This document shows, one piece after another, positions 9,042-18,375 of a stretch of 64,000 nucleotides of DNA (the stretch's first letter is position 1; every line of letters begins with the position of its first letter). Source of the DNA: an uncultured Sphaerochaeta sp. (lineage in GTDB: Bacteria; Spirochaetota; Spirochaetia; Sphaerochaetales; Sphaerochaetaceae); NCBI RefSeq assembly GCF_963677315.1, contig NZ_OY781939.1:1364001-1428000 (forward strand), read 5' to 3'. A program made the position numbers and the translations under genes. A model generated the notes under the pieces. The model was given only the letters and a program-made list of their open reading frames with translations. It did no database searches and was not told the DNA's origin.

Positions 9042-9929
9042 ATGAAAACATCACTCTTTCATAAGCGTAGAAAAAACCTCATGCCATATTTGATGGTCAT
9101 CCCGACAATCCTGTTGGTAACCGGGGTACTTGGCTATGCAATCCTGATTGCACTTAAAGACTCGTTCTACAAGTATCCACTCCTAAGCTTCAATGCAAAG
9201 GGTACGTTTGTTGGTTTTGATAATTACGCAAAGTTATTGGCAGACTATAACTTCCAGAATGCTGTCGGAGTAACCTTTATATTTGTTATTGGAACTGTTC
9301 TCTTAGGAATTATTTTATCTTTTATACTTGCTCTCTCCATTTACCATTTAAAGAACAAAGCTCGGATCTTCCGTACGCTTACCCTCATTCCGTATCTGAT
9401 AAGTGGTGTTGCTGCTGCAATAATGTGGCGGTTCCTCTTCAACGGAGAAGTCGGTTTCATCAACCATGTAATCAGAACACTCGGTGGTACTCCAATCAGC
9501 TGGCTGAGCAACCGCTATCTTGCCTTGATGGTCGTAACCCTCGCCAATGTGTGGAAGATGTTCCCGATGTCTACCATGTTGTTGCTTGCTGGCCTACAGG
9601 TCATTGATCCTGATATCTATGATGCAGCAACGGTAGATGGTTCAAATTGGCATTCAACATTTTTTAAGATTACGTTGCCTTTATTGGGGTCCTACCTCGC
9701 CACCAGTCTTATCTGGTTGACTTTCGGTAGCTTCAATATGTTCAACATCATTTACCCGCTAACAAGTGGAGGTCCCAACCGGGCAACCGAGGTCATGGCT
9801 GTATACATGTACGATTTGGCATTCCAACATCTCGATTTCTCCAGTGCCTCAGTAGTTATGATATTCCTGCTCATGTTGAATCTTGGATTCAGTATTTTCT
9901 ATTCCCGCATATTCCGAAACAAGGTATGA
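9042..9929 (+). CDS. ABC sugar permease, MalF-like
   Basis: Inner-membrane half of the importer channel. 295 aa with six predicted membrane segments; the first is at about residues 14-37 after a basic N-terminus (HKRRKNLMPY). The EAA loop that docks the ATPase is clear at about residues 185-220 (DPDIYDAATVDGSNWHSTFFKITLPLLGS). It lies between the binding-protein gene and the second permease, so one ABC importer is encoded by these three genes. The substrate is not determinable from sequence; downstream kinase and transketolase genes point to a pentose or pentitol. Confidence 0.9.
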   Translation: MKTSLFHKRRKNLMPYLMVIPTILLVTGVLGYAILIALKDSFYKYPLLSFNAKGTFVGFDNYAKLLADYNFQNAVGVTFIFVIGTVLLGIILSFILALSIYHLKNKARIFRTLTLIPYLISGVAAAIMWRFLFNGEVGFINHVIRTLGGTPISWLSNRYLALMVVTLANVWKMFPMSTMLLLAGLQVIDPDIYDAATVDGSNWHSTFFKITLPLLGSYLATSLIWLTFGSFNMFNIIYPLTSGGPNRATEVMAVYMYDLAFQHLDFSSASVVMIFLLMLNLGFSIFYSRIFRNKV

Positions 9930-9939
9930 CAAGGAGACA

Positions 9940-10806
9940 ATGATGCCCAATTCTAAAACACATGCTGGGTCAAATCCAGCATACCACCGAATAGCAAATC
10001 TGATAGCTTGGACTTTTTTGACGCTTATGATGATCTGGCTCTTCCTTCCAATGATCTGGTCGGTAACCACTACATTCAAGACTGCTATTGAAACATACCG
10101 GGTTCCGGTGAAAATTCTCCCTGAGAATCTCTCCTTTCACAACTATATCAAGATACTTACGGATTCATCCTTTCCTCGATATCTCTTCAATACAGTATAC
10201 CTGACGGTCGTAACAACCCTTTTGACTGTAATAATCAGCATCTGGCCTGCTTATGCTTTCTCAAGAATGAAGTTCAAGTTCCAGCATATCCTATTGCTGT
10301 TCATCATGATCCCCAGACTTATTCCCCGTATCAGCGTAACAATCCCATTGTATAAGATCATTGTGAGCGCTGGATTGCTCAACACCTACACAGCGTTGAT
10401 CATAACCTACACCATGACCTCCCTACCCTTTGCTGTCTGGATTCTCTCTGGTGTATTCCAGTCAATTCCAAAGGAGATTGAGGAGTCAGCATTCGTAGAT
10501 GGTGCTCAACTTATCCAAACAATGTTCAGGATCATGATCCCGATTGCAAGTTCTGGAGTGGTCACAGTTATCATCTTCACCGTTCGTGAGGCCTGGAATG
10601 AGTTCCCCTTCGTTCTCTCATTCACCAATTCAGCGACAATGAGAACGCTTCCTTACCAACTCTATATGTTCAGGGACACACTGGGCATCGAGGATTGGCC
10701 GCTTATCAACACCTTTGCAATTATTACAATCATTCCCATTTTGGTGGTCTATTTCATATTCTCAAAGAAAGTCACCAGTGGCATTATTCAAGGTGCTCTG
10801 AAATAA
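9940..10806 (+). CDS. ABC sugar permease, MalG-like
   Basis: Second channel subunit of the importer. 288 aa from ATG 9940, which has AAGGAG at 9931-9936; a start at 9883 would overlap the preceding gene by 47 bp without a ribosome site. Six membrane segments; EAA loop EIEESAFVDGAQLIQTMFRIMIPIASSG. The C-terminus (FSKKVTSGIIQGALK) is typical of MalG proteins. Only 10 bp separate it from the first permease. Confidence 0.9.
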   Translation: MMPNSKTHAGSNPAYHRIANLIAWTFLTLMMIWLFLPMIWSVTTTFKTAIETYRVPVKILPENLSFHNYIKILTDSSFPRYLFNTVYLTVVTTLLTVIISIWPAYAFSRMKFKFQHILLLFIMIPRLIPRISVTIPLYKIIVSAGLLNTYTALIITYTMTSLPFAVWILSGVFQSIPKEIEESAFVDGAQLIQTMFRIMIPIASSGVVTVIIFTVREAWNEFPFVLSFTNSATMRTLPYQLYMFRDTLGIEDWPLINTFAIITIIPILVVYFIFSKKVTSGIIQGALK

Positions 10807-10867
10807 CAAATACAGCAACCCAGGCATGAAACAACATTACAAGGAATCATCCTTGCACGGAGGTATT

Positions 10868-11695
10868 ATGGACACACAAGAACTGAAGCGCTTGCAGAAC
10901 AAAGCGAAAGAGATCCGCCAACTTACAATACAAGAGATTGGTAATCTTGGACTTGGCCACATCGGTGGTTCTCTCTCGATTGTCGATATTTTGACATTGC
11001 TCTATTACAAAATGATGGAGAACATCGACTCGTCGGATCCCAGGAAGGAAGGAAGAGATAAACTGGTCCTCTCAAAGGGGCATGCAGGGCCTGCCCTCTA
11101 CTCTGTCCTTGCCGATAAGGGGTATTTCCCGAAAGAATGGTTGATGACCCTGAACCAAGGGGGGACCAATCTCCCAAGTCACTGTGACATGAACAAGACT
11201 CCAGGAGTTGACTTTACAACAGGTTCACTCGGGCAAGGCAGTTCTGCAGCAGCAGGTATTGCACTTGCAGAGAAGTTCAAGAACAGTGGAGCCACCACCT
11301 ACCTAATCATAGGAGATGGAGAGAGCCAAGAAGGACAAATCTGGGAGATGGGAATGTTCGCAGCCCAATATAAATTGGACAATCTCATTACCTTCATGGA
11401 CTACAACAAGCTACAGATCGATGGTACTACAAGTGAAGTAATTGACTTGGAAGATATCGTCCAGAAGTGGAATGGATTCGGTTGGTTCGTGCAACGCGTC
11501 GATGGCCATGATATAGAGGTGCTTGAAGAAGCAGTTCTGAAGGCAAAAGCCCAGAGCGGAAAACCTTCGATCATTATCTGTGACACCATCAAGGCAAAGG
11601 GATTCTCCCCTGCACAGGGGCTACAGTCCAGCCACCACATGGCGTTCTCAAAAGAAGTGGCACAGAAAGCCCTCGATGATTTACTTGCAGAGTAA
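10868..11695 (+). CDS. Transketolase, N-terminal (ThDP pyrophosphate) subunit, copy 2
   Basis: Paralogue of the gene at 3746, collinear along its whole length and differing mainly by conservative changes. 275 aa from ATG 10868, placed by GGAGGT just upstream; the open frame extends to 10826 without a ribosome site. It contains SKGHAGPALYSVLADKG, TTGSLGQGSSAAAG and the GDGE ThDP motif with its downstream Asn. In this copy the gene sits in a sugar-import operon ahead of an AraB-like kinase, so its substrate may be the ketose phosphate made there. AptA-type apulose-4-phosphate transketolase is one alternative that would fit kinase plus split transketolase. Confidence 0.88.
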   Translation: MDTQELKRLQNKAKEIRQLTIQEIGNLGLGHIGGSLSIVDILTLLYYKMMENIDSSDPRKEGRDKLVLSKGHAGPALYSVLADKGYFPKEWLMTLNQGGTNLPSHCDMNKTPGVDFTTGSLGQGSSAAAGIALAEKFKNSGATTYLIIGDGESQEGQIWEMGMFAAQYKLDNLITFMDYNKLQIDGTTSEVIDLEDIVQKWNGFGWFVQRVDGHDIEVLEEAVLKAKAQSGKPSIIICDTIKAKGFSPAQGLQSSHHMAFSKEVAQKALDDLLAE

Positions 11696-11708
11696 CGGGA
11701 GAGATAAG

Positions 11709-12659
11709 ATGAAAGATATTACAAGCTACACTGATTTGCGTGCAATCTACACTGATACACTCATTGACCTTGGCAAAAGCGACGAGCGAGTGCTTGTTCT
11801 GGAAGCAGATCTAATGAGTGCTACAGGAACAAAGCCGTTCAAGGATGCCTACCCCAACCGGTTGATCAACTGCGGTGTCGCAGAAGCCAATATGGTAGGA
11901 GTTGCAAGCGGCCTCTCCTCACAAGGTTTCATTCCATTCGTTAATACGTTCGGCTGTTTCGCAACCCGTCGAGCCTACGACCAATTCTTCCTATCCGCCA
12001 ACTATGCTCGTCAGAACGTTAAGTTGATTGGAAGTGACCCTGGAGTTACAGCCACCTACAACGGTGGGACGCATATGCCGTTCTGTGATGCTGCATTGAC
12101 CAGGGTAATACCTGATATTGTAGTCGTTGAACCTGGTGATGGATACTCACTACACCATCTCTTGAAAGCGGTTTATGCGCATTCTGGCTCGATCTATATG
12201 AGACTCCAGAGAAAAGGGAATCCAATCGTCCATAACAAGGACACCAAGTTTGAACTCGGTAAGGGTATTGTGGTACAGGATGGGAGTGATGTTACCTTGA
12301 TTGCAACAGGAGCTTTGATGCTCTCACAAGCTATCGAGGCAGCCAAGGAACTCGCCAAGGAGAATATCAAAGCAGCTGTCATCGACATGCATACCATCAA
12401 ACCCTTGGATGAGGAACTCACACTCGCATTTGCAAAAAAGACCGGAGCAATAGTTACCTGTGAAAATGCACAGATGATCGGCGGATTGGGCGGTGCTGTT
12501 TCAGAATTCCTTAGCGGAACGGCTCCCACCATTGTCAGGAGAGTTGGGGTGCAGGATCTCTTTGGTGAGGTCGGTCAGCTTGACTATCTCATTGACCGGT
12601 TCGAACTAACACCTGAGCGTATTATACAGGAAGCCAAGAAGGCTATCTCGCTTAAATAA
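11709..12659 (+). CDS. Transketolase, C-terminal (pyrimidine-binding) subunit, copy 2
   Basis: Partner of the preceding gene; 316 aa from ATG 11709, preceded by the weak site GGGAGA at 11698-11703. It has the cofactor-activating Glu in NCGVAEANMVG and a C-terminal domain with IKPLDEELT and TCENAQMIGGLGGAV. It is collinear with the copy-1 partner and the same length. Differences cluster in the active-site-facing stretch that reads GLDPGITAAFNGG in copy 1 and GSDPGVTATYNGG here, which could mean a shifted acceptor or donor preference. That is inference. Confidence 0.88.
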   Translation: MKDITSYTDLRAIYTDTLIDLGKSDERVLVLEADLMSATGTKPFKDAYPNRLINCGVAEANMVGVASGLSSQGFIPFVNTFGCFATRRAYDQFFLSANYARQNVKLIGSDPGVTATYNGGTHMPFCDAALTRVIPDIVVVEPGDGYSLHHLLKAVYAHSGSIYMRLQRKGNPIVHNKDTKFELGKGIVVQDGSDVTLIATGALMLSQAIEAAKELAKENIKAAVIDMHTIKPLDEELTLAFAKKTGAIVTCENAQMIGGLGGAVSEFLSGTAPTIVRRVGVQDLFGEVGQLDYLIDRFELTPERIIQEAKKAISLK

Positions 12660-12678
12660 CGTAAAAGGATTCATACTG

Positions 12679-14280
12679 ATGGAAGCTGACAAGCTATATG
12701 GAATTGGTGTTGATTTTGGTACAGATTCTGTCCGTGCAAGTCTCGTGGCTTACACGGATGGGAAAGTACTCGCCAGCACCTCTGTTGAGTATCCTAGGTG
12801 GAAACAGGAGCTGTATTGTGAGAGTAGTATTGCCCAGTTCAGACAACACCCTCTCGATTACCAAGAGTCGCTAATATTGACGCTTAAAAACCTCCTTTCC
12901 CCCTTTGATAATACTGTTCGTAGTGCTGTCGGTTCCATCGGTGTCGGTGCAACAGGATCAACTGTTGCACCGGTGAATGAAACAGGAACGCCTTTGGCGA
13001 TGTTACCATCCTTCATGGATGACCCCGCTGCCATGTTCCATCTCTGGAAGGACCATACATCCAGTGAGGAGGCTAGCTCTTTCAACACACTTGCAGGAAC
13101 ATTCAAGGAAAACTACACCCGTTTCCAGGGCAGATACTCTTCCGAGTGGTTCTGGGCAAAGATTGCACATACAGGCAAGCAGGCTCCCCATATCAAGGAG
13201 GCTAGCAATTCTTGGATAGAGCTCTGTGATTGGATCATCCACCTGCTTGTCGGGGGTGATACGATTACGTACCGAAGCAAATGCGCAGCCACTCACAAAG
13301 CATTGTGGAACTCCAACTTCGGCGGGTTACCTTCCAAGGAATTTCTCCGTGCATTTGATTCCTATGCTGCATCTGTTAGGGAAAACTACACACAAAGGCC
13401 GGAAGCAAGTACTGCAAAAACAGGGATGCTCAACAAGTCGTGGGCTTCCTTTTTTGAGCTTCCCGAGGATGTGATCATCGGGGGGAGCTCGCTCGATGCC
13501 CATGCAGGGGCTGTTGGAGCAGGGATCAAGGAAGGTACGCTGGTTTCAGTATTAGGAACCTCTGCCGTGCATATGACCCTACTTCCCTATGGAAAGGAAA
13601 CGCAAACAGAGAATCTTACAAGGTTTGCTGGACTCGCTGAAGACTCAATCATTCCTGGGTTCTGGGGGGTGGAGTCAGGACAAGCAGCCTTCGGGGATGT
13701 CCTTTCCTGGTTCTCTCGTCTGCTTTCAACATTCGTGGAACCAAAAGAAGAGTTATTGCCTCGCTTGGATAAACTCCTCGAACACACAAAGAAAGAATAT
13801 GAAGTTACAGCGTTGGAATGGTTCAACGGCAGGCGCTATCCTGATACCAGTGATGCTGTTCGCGGTGCCCTGCTCTCTCTGGACCTCTCTACAGATGCTG
13901 CCTCAATATATGGGGCTCTCTCCAATGCAATTCTCTTCGGATTGAAACGTATTGTACAAGGAATGCAGGAGAGTAGTATTTCCATTGAACAAGTACGGGT
14001 AACGGGAGGAATTGCGAGGAAGTCGCCGGTTTTGATGCAACGCCTCAGTACCATCCTTAATCTTCCGATTCTTGCACTCATGGAAAAAGAAACGTGTGCA
14101 CTTGGAGCTGCAATGTATGGTGCTGTTGCCAAGGGAAGGTTCGCCGACCTTGGAAAAGCACAAGAAGCTATGGCTGCCAAGGAAGGAATTCCCTATACAC
14201 CGATCGAGGAAGATGTCCCATTCTATGCTGAGCGGTATCTAGAGTATCTGCGGTATGCACTGGCTTTGGAACCTGTATGA
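12679..14280 (+). CDS. FGGY carbohydrate kinase, ribulokinase (AraB)-like
   Basis: ATP-dependent kinase of a ketopentose or related sugar. 533 aa, matching L-ribulokinase in length and in its diagnostic segments: GIGVDFGTDSVRASLVAY at the N-terminus, YPRWKQ...FRQHPLDYQES (about 38-62), the WKDHT and SSEWFWAKI blocks, ASNSWIELCDWI, GGSSLDAHAGAVGAG (catalytic Asp) and VTGGIARKSPVLMQ in the ATP domain. No araA or araD is present, so the L-arabinose route is not complete here. The downstream fate may instead be the adjacent transketolase. Ribulose, xylulose or apulose are possible substrates; FGGY specificity cannot be read from sequence. Last gene of the operon that begins at 7715. Confidence 0.82.
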   Translation: MEADKLYGIGVDFGTDSVRASLVAYTDGKVLASTSVEYPRWKQELYCESSIAQFRQHPLDYQESLILTLKNLLSPFDNTVRSAVGSIGVGATGSTVAPVNETGTPLAMLPSFMDDPAAMFHLWKDHTSSEEASSFNTLAGTFKENYTRFQGRYSSEWFWAKIAHTGKQAPHIKEASNSWIELCDWIIHLLVGGDTITYRSKCAATHKALWNSNFGGLPSKEFLRAFDSYAASVRENYTQRPEASTAKTGMLNKSWASFFELPEDVIIGGSSLDAHAGAVGAGIKEGTLVSVLGTSAVHMTLLPYGKETQTENLTRFAGLAEDSIIPGFWGVESGQAAFGDVLSWFSRLLSTFVEPKEELLPRLDKLLEHTKKEYEVTALEWFNGRRYPDTSDAVRGALLSLDLSTDAASIYGALSNAILFGLKRIVQGMQESSISIEQVRVTGGIARKSPVLMQRLSTILNLPILALMEKETCALGAAMYGAVAKGRFADLGKAQEAMAAKEGIPYTPIEEDVPFYAERYLEYLRYALALEPV

Positions 14281-14298
14281 GAGTAGCTCCTTAGTATT

Positions 14299-15339
14299 TC
14301 AGGCCTCCTCAGCAACTTGTATGAGCACATGAATGATATCGTTATCCACATCCGCGCGTGTTTCAAATGCTTGTTGGATCTCATCTAGGGGGAATATCCT
14401 GTCGATATAGTCATTGGTCCTGACCAACCCATCCTTTACCAGAGAAATCCCTTCTTTGAAGTAGCGGTACATATCAATATCCCGCTTAGGCTCAGTTGAA
14501 AGTATTTCCGCTCTCTTGCGATGCATCGCAAAGAAGTCAAAGGGACGACATGCAACGCCAATACCACCATACATGACCACTTTTCCACCAACCCTGCAGC
14601 AGGAAATTGCATCTGCTACGCAATCACCCTCAAGAAGGCAGGGAATGACCACATCAAACCCTTCGGAATGGGTTTTCAGCACGGTGGGGCTGTTCTCTAC
14701 CTCATCTCGTGGTATCTTGATGACTGAGGAAGCCCCATACTCCAAGGCCAGATCCAAATTCCGTTGTTTATAGTCAGTCACCACCAACTCAGCTGGGGAG
14801 TACAGGGAGATGATCTGGGTAAGCATCAATCCACTTACCCCCTGACCGATGATCAATACACGCGTACCTGAATCAATATTCGCCAACTCGGCAGCATGGA
14901 TAACTCCAGGCAGTATCTCTATCAAGCTGATCGCGGTGAGGGGAAAGGAGTTCGGCATCACCTGCACATTGAAGGGTTTACATACGATATACTCTGCATA
15001 AGCACCCCACACGTAGCGGCAGGCAACCCGCATTCCCACCTCAAGTCCCGAGACATTACTGCCAACCTTGTCTATGATACCTGCAACCTCATGTCCTAAT
15101 CGTGCGGGCATAGAAATAAACTCTGGTTTCCTCGTGCCTTTGAAGGCCTCTAGGTCAGAACCACAGATACCTACATAGACAACCTTCACACGAACCTCAT
15201 TACAGGAGGGTTCCAGTATCTCTGCTTCTGCCAAGGAGAGCGTATAAGGTTTTTCGAGAATTGCTATCTTCTGCAACGGGGTGGTCGGATCTTGCCCATC
15301 CACAATTTTCAGATCTGCATAGGTCATCGTTGTAGGCAT
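14299..15339 (-). CDS. Zinc-type alcohol/polyol dehydrogenase (MDR family)
   Basis: NAD(P)-dependent oxidation of an alcohol or polyol. 346 aa from the ATG at 15339, which has AGGAGG directly upstream; a start five codons earlier is unlikely. Catalytic zinc ligands appear in VGICGSDLEAFKG (Cys) and ARLGHEVAG (His-Glu). The structural zinc Cys cluster of classical enzymes is not obvious. Rossmann loop GQGVSGLML. The overall pattern is nearest to L-threonine 3-dehydrogenase, sorbitol dehydrogenase and L-iditol dehydrogenase. Transcribed toward the kinase gene, 18 bp away, and downstream of an AraC gene on the same strand, so it is probably controlled by it. Specificity unknown. Confidence 0.8.
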   Translation of the reverse strand: MPTTMTYADLKIVDGQDPTTPLQKIAILEKPYTLSLAEAEILEPSCNEVRVKVVYVGICGSDLEAFKGTRKPEFISMPARLGHEVAGIIDKVGSNVSGLEVGMRVACRYVWGAYAEYIVCKPFNVQVMPNSFPLTAISLIEILPGVIHAAELANIDSGTRVLIIGQGVSGLMLTQIISLYSPAELVVTDYKQRNLDLALEYGASSVIKIPRDEVENSPTVLKTHSEGFDVVIPCLLEGDCVADAISCCRVGGKVVMYGGIGVACRPFDFFAMHRKRAEILSTEPKRDIDMYRYFKEGISLVKDGLVRTNDYIDRIFPLDEIQQAFETRADVDNDIIHVLIQVAEEA

Positions 15340-15431
15340 GGTTTCCTCCTGCACAATACAGAGAAAGTATAAACGAAGAGAAAATATCTGTATTTGTGTG
15401 AATCAGTCCGGTTCTTGTCATATGTGGAACA

Positions 15432-16346
15432 CTACTTTTTCTCCAGATAGTATTGGTTGGAGAAGTGAGGATCAATATTGATATCCTTGCAGATGAGATT
15501 GACTTCTTTCTCTCTCCATCGTGCTGGAGGCATACCGACTAGCTTCCTGAAACTCTTGGTAAACTGATGGATATCCATATAGCCCAACTTCTCCGCAATC
15601 TCCTTAATGGCATATTCGCTGGAGACGAGAAGCTCTTTAGCACTGTCAATTCTTACTCTATTTGCATACTCAAAAGGGGTACATCCAACCTCTCTCTTGA
15701 ATTGTTGACTCAGATATCGGTAACTGTGATTAAACTGCTTCTCAAGTTCCTCACTGGGTAACCGTGTGCATGCCTGCATCTCGATATACCATACAAGAGA
15801 GGCAACCAATTGAGAGTGCACTTTATCTTCTGTAGACCAATCGGCTGTCGCAATGGGTTCTTTTGTTCTATTCTCTCGAAGTAGGAGCAGCAAAACCATT
15901 CCCAGTTGGAGTGAACACATTTGTTGATAATTTGGCCGTCTTGCCAGCCCTTGGCGCAAGATACTCTGAAGAAGATTCGCTATCTCGTCCCCCTGTGGAT
16001 AGGAGACAGGTGGAATAGCTAAGCATTCCTCTCTGAGCTTTTCATGGTGCAGCGTAAATTTGATATCAAGAGAACAGAGCCTCTCAGAGTCAATATGAAG
16101 AATCCCATGAGGCATCCCCGGGGGCAAGAACAACAGGCGCTTACCTACTACCTGTATCTGGGTATTGCCTACCTGAAGCAAGGCAATACCTTCCAGAAAA
16201 TATATTATCTGGTAATGGTTTTCGTGCGCATGCCTCTTCAGCGACCAATCTTTCTGATAGTCGAATCTGGAAGCCCATAAGACATGTACATCAGAGAAAT
16301 ATGTATCCACGGCTTTGATAGTAGGATGCCCACCCTCATCCGTCAA
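15432..16346 (-). CDS. AraC family transcriptional regulator with cupin sensor
   Basis: Cytoplasmic one-component sugar regulator. Up to 304 aa. N-terminal cupin (about 25-110; RHAHENHYQIIYFLEG, LLFLPPGMPHGIL) and C-terminal AraC double helix-turn-helix (about 200-295; CTPFEYANRVRIDSAKELL, IKEIAEKLGYMDIHQFTKSFRKLVGMPPARW). The start is uncertain: the longest frame uses a TTG at 16346 without a ribosome site, and a GTG 12 codons later also precedes the conserved region. It diverges from the DeoR gene over a spacer with CAATCA repeats and lies upstream of the zinc dehydrogenase. Confidence 0.85.
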   Translation of the reverse strand: MTDEGGHPTIKAVDTYFSDVHVLWASRFDYQKDWSLKRHAHENHYQIIYFLEGIALLQVGNTQIQVVGKRLLFLPPGMPHGILHIDSERLCSLDIKFTLHHEKLREECLAIPPVSYPQGDEIANLLQSILRQGLARRPNYQQMCSLQLGMVLLLLLRENRTKEPIATADWSTEDKVHSQLVASLVWYIEMQACTRLPSEELEKQFNHSYRYLSQQFKREVGCTPFEYANRVRIDSAKELLVSSEYAIKEIAEKLGYMDIHQFTKSFRKLVGMPPARWREKEVNLICKDINIDPHFSNQYYLEKK

Positions 16347-16410
16347 GCAAGCTGCACAACCCTATAATGTACGAGAGTAATAGGCGTATATCTGACCAAT
16401 ATTTCACTTA

Positions 16411-16438
16411 CAATCATTTTCAATCAAAAAATTGATTG
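16411..16438. promoter_or_regulatory. Candidate operator: three CAATCA half-sites at about 10-bp spacing
   Basis: CAATCA occurs at 16411 and again at 16421, one helical turn apart. The second copy, CAATCAA (16421-16427), forms a perfect inverted repeat with TTGATTG (16432-16438). The site lies in the 159-bp spacer between the divergent AraC and DeoR genes and could serve either regulator. Confidence 0.45.
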
Positions 16439-16505
16439 TATATGAGCTAATTTCTTGCATTCTCGTTAAGAATACACTACCATACACAAGAAGGAAGCAA
16501 TCATT

Positions 16506-17270
16506 ATGGATACCTTGAATACACGTCAGAAAACCTTGCTCTCTATGATCCAAAACCAAGGGGCAGTCTCTGTCCATGCTTTATTCAGCGAAATTGAAGC
16601 TTCAGAGGCAACCATTCGCAGAGACCTTACACATCTCGAAGACCGCCATCTGATTGTACGAAGAAGAGGGGAAGCTTTTGCAGTGAAGAAATCACTGGAA
16701 AGTGCATTTCAACAACGGGAACAGTTGTACAAGGAAGCTAAACAAAAAATTGCACGTATAGCTGCAAGCCATATAGATGAGCATGACACCATCATCCTCG
16801 ATGCAGGGACCACTACCCTTGAGATAGCACGACTGCTCTCCAATTATAATGATCTTACCATCCTCACCAACTCTCTTCCCATCGCGAATGTTATTGCACC
16901 CACATCTCTCTCGCTCTCATTGGCAGGTGGCCATCTCTTCAGCCAGAACATGTCCACCCAAGGACCCGATGCAGAAGCATTTTTCAAGAAAGTGGAAGTC
17001 GGAAAGTCTTTCATCGGAGCCAGTGGTATTCGTAGGCTCGTGGGCCTTGAAACCCTCAACCCTTTCGAGGCGGAAATCAAGAAACTCATGGTCAATGCCG
17101 CGAAGAAAGTATACGGGGTGGTGGATTCTTCCAAGTTCGATACTGCAGGAATCAACGTGTTCTGCAACTTCTCCGACTTGGACTATCTCATCACTGATAA
17201 ACCCATCCAAGACGAGGAAACCCTAGCGCTGTTGAAGAGACAGGGCGTAGAGGTGCTTCTACCGTCATAA
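16506..17270 (+). CDS. DeoR family transcriptional regulator
   Basis: Probable sugar-phosphate-responsive repressor. 254 aa. N-terminal DeoR helix-turn-helix (residues 5-57; TRQKTLLSMIQNQGAVSVHALFSEIEASEATIRRDLTHLE), then the DeoRC effector domain with the phosphate-binding loop ILDAGTTTLEIARLL and the TNSLPIANV and GGHLF segments. AAGGAAG precedes the ATG. It is the first gene before gapdh-pgk-larA on the same strand with a 73-bp gap, so it probably controls that operon in response to a triose or tetrose phosphate. That target is inference. Confidence 0.88.
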   Translation: MDTLNTRQKTLLSMIQNQGAVSVHALFSEIEASEATIRRDLTHLEDRHLIVRRRGEAFAVKKSLESAFQQREQLYKEAKQKIARIAASHIDEHDTIILDAGTTTLEIARLLSNYNDLTILTNSLPIANVIAPTSLSLSLAGGHLFSQNMSTQGPDAEAFFKKVEVGKSFIGASGIRRLVGLETLNPFEAEIKKLMVNAAKKVYGVVDSSKFDTAGINVFCNFSDLDYLITDKPIQDEETLALLKRQGVEVLLPS

Positions 17271-17343
17271 GATTTGAAAGAATCCGAGGGGACTTCTCCT
17301 ATACGGATATAAACAAACAAGAACACCAGGAGGTTCAAATAGT

Positions 17344-18375
17344 ATGAAAAAGATTAAAGTTGGAGTAGCAGGCTATGGAGTAATTGGACAGCGACTTGCA
17401 GATGGAGTTGACTTGCAAGATGACATGGAATTGGTAGGCGTAGCAGATGTAGCCCCCACCCTGAGTGTACGTGCTCTCAAGGAGAAGGGCATGCCCTACA
17501 AGCTGTTCACTGCAATGCCGGATAACACAGCAGCACTTGATGAGGCTGGTATCCCAATCAGTGGTTCACTGGAGGATTTGGTAAAGCAGGTTGATATCAT
17601 GCTCGATGCCACAAGCGCAGGAGTGGGACTGAAAAATAAAGAAATCTACAAGAAGTATGGCAAGAAAGCTGTATTCCAAGGTGGTGAGAAGAATGCCATT
17701 GCCGATGTATTCTTCCACGGTTATGCAAACTACGAAAAGGGTCTCGGGGTGGATTACCTCAAGCTTACCAGCTGCAATACCACTGGATTGATTCGAGCGG
17801 TGGACTGTCTCGACCGCGAAGTTGGGGCTGAGAAGGTTGCTATCACCATCATCCGTCGTGTTGCGGACCCTGGGGACTACCATCGTGGTTTGACCAATGC
17901 ACTACAGATTGACAAGGCACCCAGCCACCAGGCAGTTGATTTGATGACCATCATGCCACATGTTGATGCTACCGGAATTCTGGTCCACACCCCGGTCACC
18001 CATGGCCATATCATTACCGTCGTGCTTACACCGAAAAAGGATATCTCGGTTGAAGAGGCTATTGCAATCTTCGAGAAACATCCCCGTATCCGCGTAGTGT
18101 CCATTGATGAAGGGTTCCTCGGCAATGCCAGCCTCTTCCGCTATGCACGTGACCTAGGAAACCCAAGAGGTGACATGTATGAGATTGCCCTCTGGAAAGA
18201 CTCTGTGGTCAAGAGTGGCAAGGACTTGATGTTTGCAATCAACATCCCCCAGGAGTCGGTGGTCATCCCTGAGAACATTGATGCAATCAGAGCAGCGATG
18301 CAGATGCAGGGTGACCGTGAGAGCGGCACATCTGCGACCAACAAGTATTTGGGAATTGGATCATGGAAAAAGTAA
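17344..18375 (+). CDS. Type II (archaeal-type) glyceraldehyde-3-phosphate dehydrogenase
   Basis: Oxidises glyceraldehyde 3-phosphate (or a similar aldose phosphate) with phosphate to the acyl phosphate, using NAD(P). 343 aa. The N-terminus GVAGYGVIGQRLADGV and the catalytic Cys144 in LTSCNTTGLIRAVD are those of archaeal type II GAPDH, not the bacterial type I SCTTN signature. Other type II blocks: RRVADPGDYHRGLTNAL, VDLMTIMPHVDATGI, VHTPVTHGHI and GNPRGDMYEIALWKDSV. It overlaps the next gene (phosphoglycerate kinase) by 13 bp, so the two catalyse consecutive steps with ATP gain. An archaeal-type enzyme in a bacterium suggests old lateral transfer. Confidence 0.9.
   Translation: MKKIKVGVAGYGVIGQRLADGVDLQDDMELVGVADVAPTLSVRALKEKGMPYKLFTAMPDNTAALDEAGIPISGSLEDLVKQVDIMLDATSAGVGLKNKEIYKKYGKKAVFQGGEKNAIADVFFHGYANYEKGLGVDYLKLTSCNTTGLIRAVDCLDREVGAEKVAITIIRRVADPGDYHRGLTNALQIDKAPSHQAVDLMTIMPHVDATGILVHTPVTHGHIITVVLTPKKDISVEEAIAIFEKHPRIRVVSIDEGFLGNASLFRYARDLGNPRGDMYEIALWKDSVVKSGKDLMFAINIPQESVVIPENIDAIRAAMQMQGDRESGTSATNKYLGIGSWKK

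Noticed and set aside
12679..14280. Calling the FGGY protein araB of a complete arabinose operon
   Set aside because: Sequence is AraB-like, but araA and araD are absent and a transketolase pair sits next to it, so only the family-level name is supported.
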